DNA of 64,000 bases from Viscum album (lineage: Eukaryota > Streptophyta > Magnoliopsida > Santalales > Viscaceae). A program made the position numbers and the translations under genes. The notes beneath the pieces were generated by a model. It did not search any database. It worked only from the letters and a program-made list of their open reading frames with translations, and was not told the DNA's origin. The stretch covers positions 1,971,472,576-1,971,536,575 of the forward strand of contig OY728136.1 in assembly GCA_963277665.1 (NCBI GenBank), given 5' to 3'. Below, piece after piece: positions 1-12,728 of this stretch (its first letter is position 1; each line of letters starts with the position of its first letter).

Positions 1-125
1 AACCTGCAAGACGGGTGACCGCCCATCACGTCAGACAAGGCTATGGGAATCGAACCCACAACCAAAGTGTGACTGGCCTTTATCGCCTACCACTGGCCTA
101 CTGGAAGTCCCTGGTTAGTAGAAAC
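1..125 (-). repeat. tRNA-like (SINE-like) dispersed repeat, copy 1
   Basis: On the minus strand positions 46-56 read GGTTCGATTCC, a good match to the RNA polymerase III B box (T-loop) of tRNA genes. About 30-50 bases upstream on that strand lies AGTGGTAGGCGATAAAGG, only loosely like an A box. A diverged second copy, matching in order along about 120 bp, lies at 22,503-22,625. No counterpart is seen at the same distance upstream of LTR C, which favours an inserted SINE-like sequence over a fixed part of the retrotransposon. No tRNA cloverleaf or poly-A/T tail was demonstrated, so the SINE reading is inference. Confidence 0.35.
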
Positions 126-791
126 TAGTTTTATTTTATTACGCGGTATGATATATGAAGTATAAGTTCATTTTTTGAATCGTATACGATTAACTTCACC
201 ATAGATGGTCTAATGTATTTTTGATAACTTTTGTAACCTTTTGTTTGAGACAGATGGAATGACCCATCATTCTATCACATGATCTGCTAACAATTCATGA
301 ATGACAAATCCAACTTCATTTCTTTAAGAGTTGAAGTGGAAATTGTCCAAAGAATGACCAACAGTGACATAGTACCAAAATCACTAAAGTATTTCTTCTA
401 ATTCCAATTTCATCAACTTTAGGGAAATGATCTTGAAAACCAAAAATGTTGTCCTAGTGCTCTTATATCTGATGAATTAGATGGTACCTTAGATCGTCAC
501 AAATTTATGGCTTTGTGATTGCTGGCTTTTCCATAGCGATGTTCTCTACCACTCTCCATCAGAACATGATGGTTATATTTCTCTTCCATATCCATATTTT
601 CACCTATGTGGAAACCCAGTGATTTGTTTATTTGGATAACCGTTACATTTCATAATTTTGTTTTTAAATAATGGTTTTGGTATTCCTTTTTGCAATGTGG
701 GTTTCTATTAAAGAAACTTTCAAGTAGTAAACCATTTATAACCCCGACAAATTTCGAGGGCGAAATTCATTTTAAGGGGGATAGAATGTAA
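126..791 (+). pseudogene. 3' end of a Ty3/gypsy (Tekay/Del-like) pol region
   Basis: This is the end of the internal region of an element whose body lies left of the window. In one frame, positions 750-791 read NFEGEIHFKGDRM and then a TAA stop at 789-791 that overlaps the first bases of the LTR. A polyprotein that runs through the polypurine tract and stops just inside the LTR is characteristic of plant Tekay/Del chromoviruses, and the minus-strand element at 53.4 kb ends in the related NLEGEIS. Upstream the same frame is open only to about 672. The rest (126-670) is probably degenerate coding or 3' untranslated sequence. It aligns by eye with the ~450 bp upstream of LTR C at 29,647, for example CAGAACATGATGG here against CAGAACATAATAG there. 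No integrase core is visible in this stretch. Confidence 0.6.
771..786 (+). other. polypurine tract of the left-edge gypsy element
   Basis: AAGGGGGATAGAA abuts the LTR start TGTAACACC at 787. A purine run next to the 3' LTR primes plus-strand DNA synthesis in LTR retrotransposons. Its position fixes the orientation (+) and shows that LTR copy A is a 3' LTR. Confidence 0.75.
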
Positions 792-1034
792 CACCCCGAG
801 ATTTTATGAAAAATATTCTTTTCATTAATGTCTTGTGTTATACACTACACCAAAAGGAGCTTGCACAACATGCATCCTTGAATTGCCTTTCATTACATGC
901 AATCACGACCTTCCTCGATAGCGTGTGTAGTACGCAATACCGAGTTTCACTAAACAACGATATGCTATTAAAATATTATTAAAACTAGCCGTTATGAATA
1001 GTAACAACCACTTTTTTAAATTTTGTAAATTCTA

Positions 1035-1515
1035 TTTTTCAAAATGTACTTCATTTTTGGATTCGGAATATCGAAATTAGCTTAGGGTGAAATTTTGGTA
1101 CTTTTCGGATAACTTTCATATTCTGATGAATAGTGAAAATCAATAAATTTTAATTAAAAATAACGTTTTTAATAGAAATAATTAATAGTGGTAAATAATT
1201 AATTTGAGTGGTTTTAAAGTATATTTAGAATATATTTTTACAATTTAATACAATGTTGGTCATTGGATGTAATTTCACATTTAAACCAGTTATAAACAAG
1301 TGTCAATCTTTTGATAGTTATTATCTCTTAAAAACAAGCTATTTTTTTGACGACATGAACTAATTTTTAAATTAATTAATGCAACTGATATGTTCTTAAT
1401 TTTTTAAAATAGACATCATTTTTGAATTCTTAATATCAAATATAGCTTAGGCATAATTTTTGGTATTTTTCTGGAAACTTTCATTTTTTGATGAATAGTG
1501 AAACCACTAAGTGGT
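1035..1515 (+). repeat. duplicated segment in the U3 of LTR A
   Basis: A ~100-bp block occurs twice about 368 bp apart (from ~1,039 and ~1,407). Both copies contain a TTCATTTTTG/ATCATTTTTG core, a TAGCTTAGG core and an end reading TGATGAATAGTGAAA. Copy C shows a related single block near 30,255-30,300. This duplication contributes to the longer start-to-TATA distance of A (about 1.8 kb) compared with C (about 1.2 kb) and B (about 0.8 kb). Confidence 0.65.
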
Positions 1516-2618
1516 AGTTAAAAAACTGAATTTTTCATAAAAATTAATTTTACCGCTTCTGTGAGTGGAATTTAAAAAATCCAAGAGACACGGTTAATAT
1601 CAAGGACTAAAATGTGGTTCAATGAGATGAAAATAATTTTTGGTGAATAGTAACTTTTTACTTTTTTTTACCACGGTTAAAGGTAAATAGGGTAATTAAG
1701 GGTAAAAATGATATTATTATTACCCTAACACATGTCCTAATTCTATTTTATAAGTTTAATTCGACCAAAAAAACCTTAGGAATAAAATATGACCATTTAG
1801 GCCCACTTGTATTAGAATAGGACATTTATTAGTAATATGTTTAAAGAAGGGTGAAAATAGTTAAAATCAAAGTTTAATAAGTAAATAATTTTTAATATAG
1901 GGTTATACATAAGATAAATTCGACTATAAATATTAATTAGAAAGATAAAAAGACTTCCTACATAATAGTATTTTACATGTAATTTTTAGACATTATATAA
2001 TTTAATTTATTTATGACACAACGATGATGCAGTAATTATCTTATTAATGAAATATTGACATAATTGATGTTATAAATACCCAAAGAAATGTAATTTGTAA
2101 CTTTTTATGAGTTCCACTAATTTTTTAGGTTAATATGACATGTTAGTATTGATTTAATTAACTTTTTTCGAACTAATCATTCTGTTATTATTTTCACAAA
2201 AATCAATTACTAAATATTTTCAAAATTGACATAAAATAGTTTTTAAAACAAATATTATATTATTAATTGTTATTTTATTCCTAAAAATCTAAGGTTCGGA
2301 AAAATTACTTAGATAAGGTTATATATATTAATAATAAACAACTTGGGGTTCGTTTGGATTGTTATAGTAAGTTTATTTACCTTATAGTATAAGAACACAA
2401 GAAGACACGGTAAAAGTAAAATTATTTACCTTAATGTTAAATCTAAATGATAAGGTTAAAATAGGAACCTAAACTTGTCTAAATTCTATTGGATGAGAGG
2501 ATTTCGACCCATTCCCACCTTAGCTTCGAAATAAATCAATTTGGATCTATTTAAAACCGAATTTGACTTTATAATAAAATAATAGTTTTAGTTTTTCCAA
2601 AGGTACCCCTCTCCTCCC

Positions 2619-2627
2619 TTATAAAAG
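2619..2627 (+). promoter_or_regulatory. TATA box of LTR A
   Basis: TTATAAAAG is followed by a pyrimidine-rich leader (CACCTCCTCCCTCTCTTCC) and then CA-rich sequence typical of a plant transcription start and 5' leader. The equivalent boxes lie at 18,142 (D), 24,407 (B) and 30,884 (C), always just upstream of the three ~190-bp repeats, so this is the likely U3/R boundary and promoter of the family. Confidence 0.65.
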
Positions 2628-2944
2628 GGCACCTCCTCCCTCTCTTCCTCACACCACATTGAGCCTTCAAGCTCCACCAAACCCTGCCAAATTATCTTCT
2701 CCACTTCCCTAGAAACATCCTAGAGGTCCTGTTATTCTTCAAAGACCAATTTTAGTTCCCTATGAAGAGGACTCAAAGAGGCGCTTCAAAGAAGAGGTAA
2801 TGTCCGTTACCGATTCTTTCATCTTTATTTCTTCTTCCACTTGTTCTTCTTTAGTTGTTTCATCATGAAGTAATAACATCAGTATCAATAATATAATGAT
2901 ATGTTATTATAAGTTTGAAACAACCCTATTTCACCATCTATCCA

Positions 2945-3480
2945 TCCTACGGAAAATGAAATCACCGCGCGTGTGTACGTACAGAATACCGTCTCCACGA
3001 CGTGGTGTAATCTATTTTCCACCACCACCTTACTTGGATGAGTATAATGGTGTAAATAATAACTATATATGATTATCTAAAAGTGATATTTATTCTTAAA
3101 TAGTATACATACACTCCGATACAGTCCCACGATCATGAGAACGATATCATCGCTCGTGCGTACGTACGGACTACCGTATCCACAACGTGATGAGATTCAT
3201 TCTCCACGTTAACCATTCATGAATGATTATAATGTATATATAATAAGTAATCATGAAATATATGAAATAATAATGATACTGGATTTATGTGTATATTTAT
3301 ATATACGTCATCTACTTAATTCCATTCAACTCAATAAGGAAACGAAAACATCGTTCATGCATACTTACGGTCTACCGTCTCCATGAACGGTGTATTTCAT
3401 TCCATTTACTGATTTATTATATAGAAGTATATTATGAATATATATTATATACAAATCATGTTTTATATTCTAGAATTAAG
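2945..3480 (+). repeat. three ~190-bp tandem repeats in LTR A
   Basis: Three diverged units have cores at 2,970, 3,155 and 3,356 (spacing 185 and 201). Each carries a CGTGCGTACGTACGG-like motif and then a CTACCGTCTCCACGA-like motif, followed by AT-rich filler. The same triplet appears in LTR B (24,761, 24,964, 25,149) and LTR C (~31,238, 31,431, 31,623), and two units are seen in D (~18,350 and ~18,535). The conserved copy number shows that the triplication predates the spread of the family. Its position downstream of the TATA box puts it in transcribed R/U5. Function is unknown. Confidence 0.75.
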
Positions 3481-6400
3481 TAATCATGATCTAAGTAATC
3501 ATATGAATAATTACAAGTCAAAACACGGATGACAAATGAAACGATTTTACCCAAAATGCTCTTTAACATGGAATTTACAAAAGAACGGGTAATATAAAGT
3601 CATAAGTGAACCATATATGATATCATGACAATGAGTATGATTCTGGAATAATTCAATGAAATTATTTAAATCATTATACAGGAGGTTCGGACACTTACGA
3701 AGCAAATCGGACATAAGGTAAGGGAAATATCCCAATCTCATTTTTATCCGAGATTGTTTATACTTTGTTATTTACTAGGGTGTATTTTATCATCCACATC
3801 AATGTTTACTCAATATTTAATATTATTTCCATCCACCTACAATTGTTTAAAACCTATTTTACCCTTTACTGAGTTTTTAGTAAAAGATATAAAGGAATGT
3901 TTTCTCGTCTTTCTTACGAGGTACTTTTTGACTTTTCCGACAAAAGTACGAAGAATGTTTTTTAACTTATACGGCATGAATGGATTTTTAAAACATTATT
4001 TCCAAGAAGATTCTTTTAAAAAATTTCAAGTTTATTTTTAATCAACTTCTTTTAGTTTAAAATTGTATGACATGTTAAGAAAGGAAAAATGTTTTTGAAG
4101 TAGAAAGGATATTTTCCTCAAGAATGGAGTTCAAGTGTTTTATCATAATTATTTTCCATCTAAGATAATATAGGGTTCTGTTTCTATCCCTATTATTACA
4201 TTGATTAGATTATGTTGTGATGGAATTATTTTTATGAATTCCTTTATCTTATATGAATTGTTTTATGATGTCATGTTGTTTAAGAATCCCATTTTTATTA
4301 CATGGGTTATGTAATGATGTATGATTTATGATTTTGTGGCACACATAAGAATGGTATCATTATGAGATGGGTGGGACCTATATCTCCCTCCAATGAATTG
4401 GGTAAAGATTTTATATCTCAAGAGATAGACATGGCTGGAACGGTAGGTTATACCGGTTCAGTGAAACAGGACTGAAACGAGAAGTGACCTCGTTTCAGAA
4501 ATGGACTTTGTCCACTAAGATAGTCTTGTCAATGAGTCTTGACTAATAAGAAATGATTCTCTATGATTATGTGTGTATGACACAAAGTTTCATGTTTAAA
4601 GTTATGATTATTCGGATTACATTTCACTACTATGATTGATCCCATGTTATGAAATTATGATCTCTTTTGCAGGTTAAGATTTCCAAAAGATATGTTCTTA
4701 TCAATATGATGTGATTGATATTTCTTTTGTTTACCCTTACTGAGCATTTGAGCTCAACCTTTTATGTTTTCTTTTCCCCAGGATATAATGAATGGTTTTA
4801 GGTAAAAAGGGAATATCTTTATGGGAGATGTTGAAGATCTTTCACCACGATTAGAAGATTATATTCCGAGTTTCCAAAGACACTAAACTATTACGGTCCT
4901 TGTCTATGTGTTTTTGTTATGTACTATGTATTCTGCAAAAGTAATGTAATGTCCATGTACGTTAAGCTTCTGGTCTCTACGTGCTTGTAGTTATCCATGT
5001 GTATCATAACCTACATTACGACATGCATATGTAAATGAATCAATTAGAAAAATTATCATGGTCTCTTTTGATAATTATTCAATTGATAATACGAATGTTT
5101 TATCCAATTATAGTTCTCCACTAGTTTTCCTCCTTACCAAATAATAGCCTATTGATAGAGTTGAACACATATTCCTTTAATAAATAATAATCTCTCCACA
5201 GGGGATCTATGGCACTAATCTTAATAAACACTGTCATTTCATCTAACTGAGTGGTTATTGAGTGTTTTAATCTCCACAATCTGGCTATTTGATCCTCATG
5301 TCAGCCATCTATGTCATGTAAACAATCCATGAGCACAAAAATGTTCCTCTAACATGGTGGAATACACAAATACAAACATATGACTATGTTTTCAGGTCAA
5401 ACTAGAATGTTCTAAACCAGAATAAGTACAAAAAAATTTCTAGGAAACATTCTCCCAATATGTCATTCCAAATAACATAAAACATATAGAATATTTCCTA
5501 TTCATATAAAACTAAAATTCAATTCATAAATATCCTTGAGGTGATGATTTAAAAGGATTAGTATTATTCATTCATTAATGAACATAAAAAACCACATTAG
5601 TACAAGACTCATATAATAAAATGAAACCACATTGGTTATGATTATATTTACGTTAAGTCACAACATTGATCATTGATGGGTTTTCATAAAAGAGACTTAC
5701 TTGGTTTTGGATGAATTAAATTAAGAGGAACTACATCGGTAATATATTATTTAATATAAAAGGAAGCATAATGGTACTTGTTAAATGATCTTAAAAAAAT
5801 TTACAAGTTTCATTAGAAGTCACTAAAAATTCTTTGTTCACGTTACCTTTATGATGATACATACTAATCTCCTCGGATTGGCTTTTCTTTACTCCACCAC
5901 ACCAAGAACCTCCTTATATGGTAATAAAATTTAGAGTTTGTAACTATATGGACTTAATCTACAGTATAACAGAACAATTTGATAGAAGATGAATGTAATC
6001 TCATAAAAATTAATGGATAACAATTGTTACATAGATAAATAAAAATAAATGCATGTTTTTGATCAATCACATTCATGACATATGAATGTGTTATTATTAT
6101 TACAATGGATTTAATAAATACATGTTAAATATATAAGTGATTCATACGGTTGGAAATAATGACATTTATTCGATGCACCAACCACCCATATTGTCAACTT
6201 CAATGTGAATTTTGAATCATATTGCTTTTATCTTCTTGGCCTCCCATATTTATAATTTTGGTTCATATCCAAAGAATATCATTAGTATAGACACATTTAG
6301 AAGAAAAAATGGAATATTTATTCCGGTTATTTTATATTTCTACCAACATTCATATTTTGGGTAGTTTTCCAGATAATCCATGGATTATTAGAATTAAAAT

Positions 6401-7898
6401 TTTAGGTATTGAGTATTGGATTTTAACACATCCCACAAATAATAATATTCCATCAATTAGAAATTTCATAAAGACTTAAGATATATTTTATAAGTCCATC
6501 CTAGAATCATTAATTATTTAATTTATAATTATTGATATTAATTAAAACCATGGATCAAAATGGATACTATTTTTTTCAGGGGATATATATCAATATATAG
6601 GATAGTTTATTTATATACTTTTCAATTTTTCATTTGGTTGTGGTTTAATAACACACTATTATGAACTCTAGAATTTATCATCATGAAAGAATAAAATTCA
6701 TGTGTTCTAGTTGGGATCCAGCCCATGACAAGAGATTCCATTGTATCTCTAGAAAATGAATCAAAATCAATGTAAATAAATTGCTTTAAATGAAACACAT
6801 TATTCATTTTATGGTAATGTAAGAAGGACCATGTGTGCTACAATTAATTTCAATCTACTAGGACCAAATATGATCCCCTTATTATTATTTTACCATGAAC
6901 AAATAATTGAATTTTTAGGAAATGCATGTCTGTATAATTATATTACTTTTAAATTCCCACAATTAAGAAATATTTCCTTTCATTTATATCTATAAATTCA
7001 GGAAGAAATATGTTCCTTTAATGGTACAACAACATAGTACAATGTGGTTCTTTTAAAGGTCTCATTTCCCTGATATTTATTACTTTTATTTCTGGGACAC
7101 ACACCATGAGCCTATTCTATGTTTTTTAATATTTTTATAAGTGGAAAACTAGTTTAATAGGACCAAAAAAATGGTTTTGTGGTACATTCAAGTGGGATGA
7201 ACTTTTGAATTTTTATGTGATAAGTGACTTAGATGTTGGAATGTTGGGATTTAAACAAGGATGAAGCCCCATTAAGAGTTCCACCAATTGACAAATAAAT
7301 AAGGGTATTTGAGTAGAAGATTATACAGGTTCATGGAGGACATGATTATGAACTAGAGAAACCAAGACAAATAAAATGAATGGGGATGATTGGGATAATG
7401 AGAGAAAATTTAGGTGAACTATTTTTGGCTTCACTAGTGAAAATATAATCACTACGTTAATAAAATCTAATTTTTGATGTATCATCCTACATTGGGATTA
7501 CAATGAAAAGGATAATAGTTGTGTGGTCTTGGAAATCTAGCTCTGGTTCTTTAGTTCCACACTGGGAATAAACCCCACTAATTGACATACTAGGTATTGG
7601 GGTTTCATGTTTTGTTCACCTGGGAACAACTCTTGAGGAAGGTCCTTCACCATTGTCATGGTGATGATTTAATTGAACGATTCCATTTCAATGTTCATTA
7701 TTATTAGTGGAATCAAATGATATTTATTTTTATTATTTATAATTTAGTTTTATTTCAAAAATAAATCCAATGAAAAGTATAAAATATTAAGTAATGTGGT
7801 TCTACTGTTTATATGTTTTAATGATTTTTACTCCTCTATATGGGAGTTTATGAGTTAGATATATATGAAATGTAAATGAGGAATTAATTTAACAAATG

Positions 7899-7915
7899 AT
7901 ATATATATATATATA
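7899..7915. repeat. (AT)n microsatellite
   Basis: An uninterrupted AT dinucleotide run of about 17 bases. Confidence 0.85.
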
Positions 7916-10900
7916 CTAGGCACTATCATTCCTAAGTATGTTTATAAATTACAGGGACAACAATGAAGCTATCATGGTGTGTAGAATAGAATGATATGGT
8001 GAACAATAGGTGGCTATAATACCTAGCACATGATAAGGATTGGATATGAATTATGTCAGTTAGTTTTATTATATTATTTTTTATCCACCCAAAATTCTGA
8101 AATTATTCTATAGGATTTGTATAGTTATCACATCATGATATTTTAGCACAAGAAACACCCCCTCTTATAATTTGATCGAATTGGCTTGAATAAGATCAAA
8201 ATGGTTGATAAAAATTGTGTATACACATGAGATAGTTCACATTATTTGTTTTCAGTGGAAGATGTGCGCATGTCTCAGAATAGAAACACACTCTATTTGT
8301 TGATGGTATTTTGACATGGGTCCTCCGTAAAACTCCATCACCCATAATAAACGAATAATAAATTATTAATTTATACCCAATATTGATATGATTAAATCCT
8401 ATAAATATATCACCCTATTTTCTATTATGTTTATCACTCTTTCTTGAGTTACTTCTAGAAACATATTCTATAAATAATTGAGCATGAGAGGTAGATAATG
8501 GAATCTAGTAATGAAGAAAGTGTGAAAATGATTAGAAATTATCTCCCAATGTGAGTGAGTAAGGAACCACATTATGAGTTCTATAGATTATTCACATGTA
8601 TGTGTTCAAGAGTAACAGATTGTTGTTACCAAAGCTCTTTGACCAATGAGAAATGTGTTGGGAAAAAGTTCACACATCCTAAAAATTTATGATGATTATT
8701 TTTTCATCAATTTATAATTATTTTCAATCATTCAATACCCTTTTTTGAACCAATTAGATTTAATTTCAACCGCATCTATAAAATTAATTGATGGAATTAA
8801 ATAGACCAATGAACTTTATTCCCCACACAGATTCATTCTCTTGAATTGATCAGCTAGTCAATGATATCAAATAAAGATAATATTGAATGTATTTATTAGG
8901 AATGTAGGATCAAAAATAAATAATTCTAGGACATCCTTAGAAGTATCCATTATCAAAATTGTATTCTTATGTCACCATGGGCTTTTTAATAACATTGATA
9001 TCCCTTAACGAAACAAAAATTTAATGAATACATGGTTAACTGATGACATGATCATAGAATTCATGATCATATTATAATTCAAAATAAAAATTAGATTTGG
9101 ATTTTTTATCTATATTAACTGTTATAGAACTCTAATGTTACTCTATAAAATATATTAATTAATATTGTTCTTTAGAATCAAATTAATTTTCATATATACC
9201 ATCATGTATTCATCCACAAACACTAGAGATTTCATAATATTTAGTATCAGTTACCATTGGGTGGTTTTAATATAAAATTAAACTGATCATACTAGGATCC
9301 ACATTCACACACCGATTTTTATGAAATACTTAAAATATAGGCATCATACAAGCTATCTCAGTATCATAGAGGTATGTGTACATGTTTTATAACTTCTTTC
9401 TAGAGATGTTGATCCATTGGAGTCCCCATACGAACACCAATTTTTTTTCAATTGATAGGTTGCGATAATCTTTTTGGATTTGTTAAAGATATATAACATG
9501 ATAATATAGAGAATTATTTATGATAATTTTCTTCCCCTAATTTCTATATATTAAAATTCATTAGGAAAGCAATCAAAGGGTAATAAACTATTTAGATAAT
9601 TCAAAATGGATTTATGGAAGTAGAACCATACTTTGATGGATGATAGATTATAAACATTGTGGGAGATCATTTAGGTCATACATGGCGTGGGACCAACACA
9701 CATTATAAAACTATATTCACAAAAAATGATAAAATAAGAAATTTGGTAAAATAAAAATCGAATATGTAGTAAGAAAAATATAAAATGAGTTGATGTAGAG
9801 TCAGCCTGGACATAGACCCTGAGACATACCATTACATATTCCTTATATTTTTTGATCAGTAGGATCCAATTTTCAAGTCATGAATCACACACATAAGTGA
9901 GACAAATTATGTTTTTCATTATTGATTGGTTCTTACTATAAATACCCATTCTCTTAGATATATTTGAGTCACCTATTATTTATCATATCCTTCTACACAT
10001 TCATTCTGTAATGGATAATTTCATGTACTATGGTTTTTATTAGTAGTTATCTACATTATATACCAACTATATAACATGAATTTTATTTTTATGTGTAGGT
10101 TTATGCCATTTAGAAACTTATTATTGTGTATCCATTACTTTTAGATGACAAATAATTGGGATATAAATGTTATACCAAAGAACAAAGAGTTTTATTTTTT
10201 TCGTATGGGGGAGGTACTAATGGGGTTGTTATGGAGGATGAATATGTTGTGTATGATAATTGGCCATACATTTTGTTTTTATGGGAATAAATTTTGTCAA
10301 TGTAGATATAATATGAAATCATTTTTTTTAATTCTTTTGACTATATAATATTTTGTTTGATTTCATATGACTTCAATGGTATGTGACTACACAATATATA
10401 TTTGAGATGATAGAAAAACACATCCTGGTCATAGAATAAGTGGTTAATGATGATCAAAAATAAACCCATCAACAGAATTATGTATTCCTCCTAAAATCCA
10501 TTCATCAATATTAATATAAGGTATTCTCATGTATAGTTTTTTTGTGTCCCTGGGACATGTTATCTGAGAGGGTCCCTATGAGGAGTGGTGACCTTGCTAT
10601 AGAGAAAGAGAAATATGGAACTATGATGTTATCAATGAATAGAACCATCCTATAATATCACTTATATAATAGAAATTGTGACCATACACATCCTGAATGA
10701 TAACAAGATTGGGCACAATGTGAGCCATATGTGAGGTGACCATGCTGAAGTCAGTCGAACGACTCTAGAGATAAATAGAGTAAGTGAGCCAAAATTTTTT
10801 GGATAAATGATTGTGAAAAATATTTTTAGGATCAAGGATATGTTCCAACTATATAAAAAAATTATTTATATTTTGAGGCCATCTTGTTTGGAGTAATAAT

Positions 10901-12694
10901 ATGGATACTAAAAAAGGTAAGTCCATATGAGAAGTTCCACAAAGTAGCATAATAATCTCAAAATGATGAAAAATTAATAAATCTTTCATCATTACCACTT
11001 AAAAAATACCAAACATGTAATATTATATATCTAGAATCAATATATGTTGAAACATTACACTGAAGATAGAGATCAAATTATTAATTGCATACAATATATG
11101 TTAAATAATTAAAATACTAAATGGGTGGTGAATTATTCTGTTGATGAGGATTGAGATGATATAATTGACCATAAAAATATAATATGATGATTACATATAC
11201 ATGATGTTTACAAATTTAATGTAATTTTTATATTATCAAATGTATTTATATTACATATGATGAAATTAATGCGTAAAAAAATAAGATATCCCCTGTAAAT
11301 TGAGGGAATCACTCTGGTAGTCTGTATGACAAGTTCGATCGCTTTGACTAATGATAAATTGTCACCAGGTTATAGAATGTTATTATAAGTAGAGGGATTA
11401 GACTAAAAATATATATTCCTGATATGGGATAGAATAACCTAGAAATAGAACCCAGAAATTTCATTATTCTAAATTATATAATGATTTTATACTAACATAC
11501 AAGCCATGTATATTCATATAACTAAGATATGCAAGTTTTTTAATCTATTTATTACTCTCTTGTCGAATCACTAATATTGATTTGTTTTTCTTTCAAAGAG
11601 TTGTTTCTCTGAAAATCCAACATAATAGTCCAGTATTGGTAATCATGTTTTATATAATCTTTCATTAGATAATGAACCCCTCTCATGTAAAATAATCATC
11701 AACCACAATCATATATTTTAAAATATCTCCTATTTTTATATTGATAATTTTATATTTTAATGCAGTTTTTTCATGGATGATTGGAGAAGATAAAGAGGAA
11801 GATCATCAGTATTTCATGCCACAAAAATGTTAAAATGTGGATTTGAACTATTAAATTGTGTCCATAATTCTCAGGGATGAACCCACAACATTGGCTACCT
11901 AGATAATAAAAAAATAATATAACAAACATGTCCATAAGGATGGAGGTTTAGTAGTGTATGCACATATGAATTATGAGGGGACTCTGGTTATGAAATAACC
12001 TTCATCAATAGTGCCACTTCATAACACCGTGAGAAACCGAGTGTCTAATATTTTCAAAACACCATCACAATGTACATATAAAATATTGTGATATGTCTGA
12101 CCATATTCTAGTGAAAAAATATCAACAAAATCTGAGGATCATATAGATGAAAGATGTTTTAAAGTAGACCATTTGAAATAAAATCATAGATGATATAGAA
12201 TATATATTGGAATATTGAAAATTTATCTATGATCTAATTGTATATCAGTCCTAATATTAATGGTTTTTTATATATATTCATATAACATGTCAACACATAT
12301 TTTGATTTACTACACCTAATTCCATATTGAATATCTAATGAAGGTTACTTGGTGAAGTGGATAAAACAATTATGCCTTTATGGGAATAACATTATATCAC
12401 AAATGATTCAATTCCTTAGGTAGAACAACTAGGGTTTCTATGGGAATTAGTTGAGGACATTAACATATGATTTCATAGAGAGGATACGACAACCATTTCA
12501 GGAGATTAACATAACGAAGTGGAGTAATTCATCTCTATTAACAAAATGGACGAGTTTCCTGGACATTCTATGATAATGAATAAAAGTATTTTAATTATAA
12601 TATCTTAAAAAATAAAAATGGGGAGAATGGGAACTAATATATTCTTGGTTAAACTCAAATACTACACATACCTATCCATTATATAATCAGATAG

Positions 12695-12696
<2 letters not shown>

Positions 12697-12726
<30 letters not shown>
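12697..12726. repeat. (AT)15 microsatellite
   Basis: An uninterrupted AT dinucleotide run of about 30 bases, the longest in the window. Such runs are usually length-variable and can form cruciforms. Confidence 0.95.

Positions 12727-12728
<2 letters not shown>

Larger units (their letters stand above)
787..5023 (+). mobile_element. LTR copy A: 3' LTR of a long-LTR gypsy element
   Basis: It starts TGTAACACCCCGAG directly after a polypurine tract. The 3' end is placed at a TACGACA near 5,023 but could be as early as ~4,975, where clear similarity to copies B and C stops. No tRNA primer site follows it, as expected for a 3' LTR. It shares in order with B, C and D a TATA box with a CT-rich leader, three ~190-bp repeats, a TACTGAGCATTT-type motif (4,740), and with B and C the block CACTAAACTATTACGGT (4,883). 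The length of ~4.2 kb is unusually large for a plant chromovirus LTR. It keeps many CpG sites that read TG or CA in the other copies, so it is probably the youngest of the four. The matching 5' LTR lies outside the window. Confidence 0.8.

Noticed and set aside
845..858. CACTACACCAAAAG, resembling a CACTA transposon end
   Set aside because: Lies inside LTR A, with no inverted partner or 3-bp duplication found.
2945..3480. Idea that the ~190-bp LTR repeats gave rise to the ~180-bp satellite
   Set aside because: Lengths are similar but the cores do not align; no shared motif was found between them.
3754..4041. 95-codon plus-strand frame inside LTR A
   Set aside because: Lies in U5/R of an LTR and its counterpart is not open in LTRs B and C.
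12335..12430. tRNA-like stretch (GGTGAAGTGGATAAAA followed by ATTCAATTCC)
   Set aside because: No paired acceptor, anticodon or T stems could be drawn, so it is not supported as a tRNA or organelle insert.
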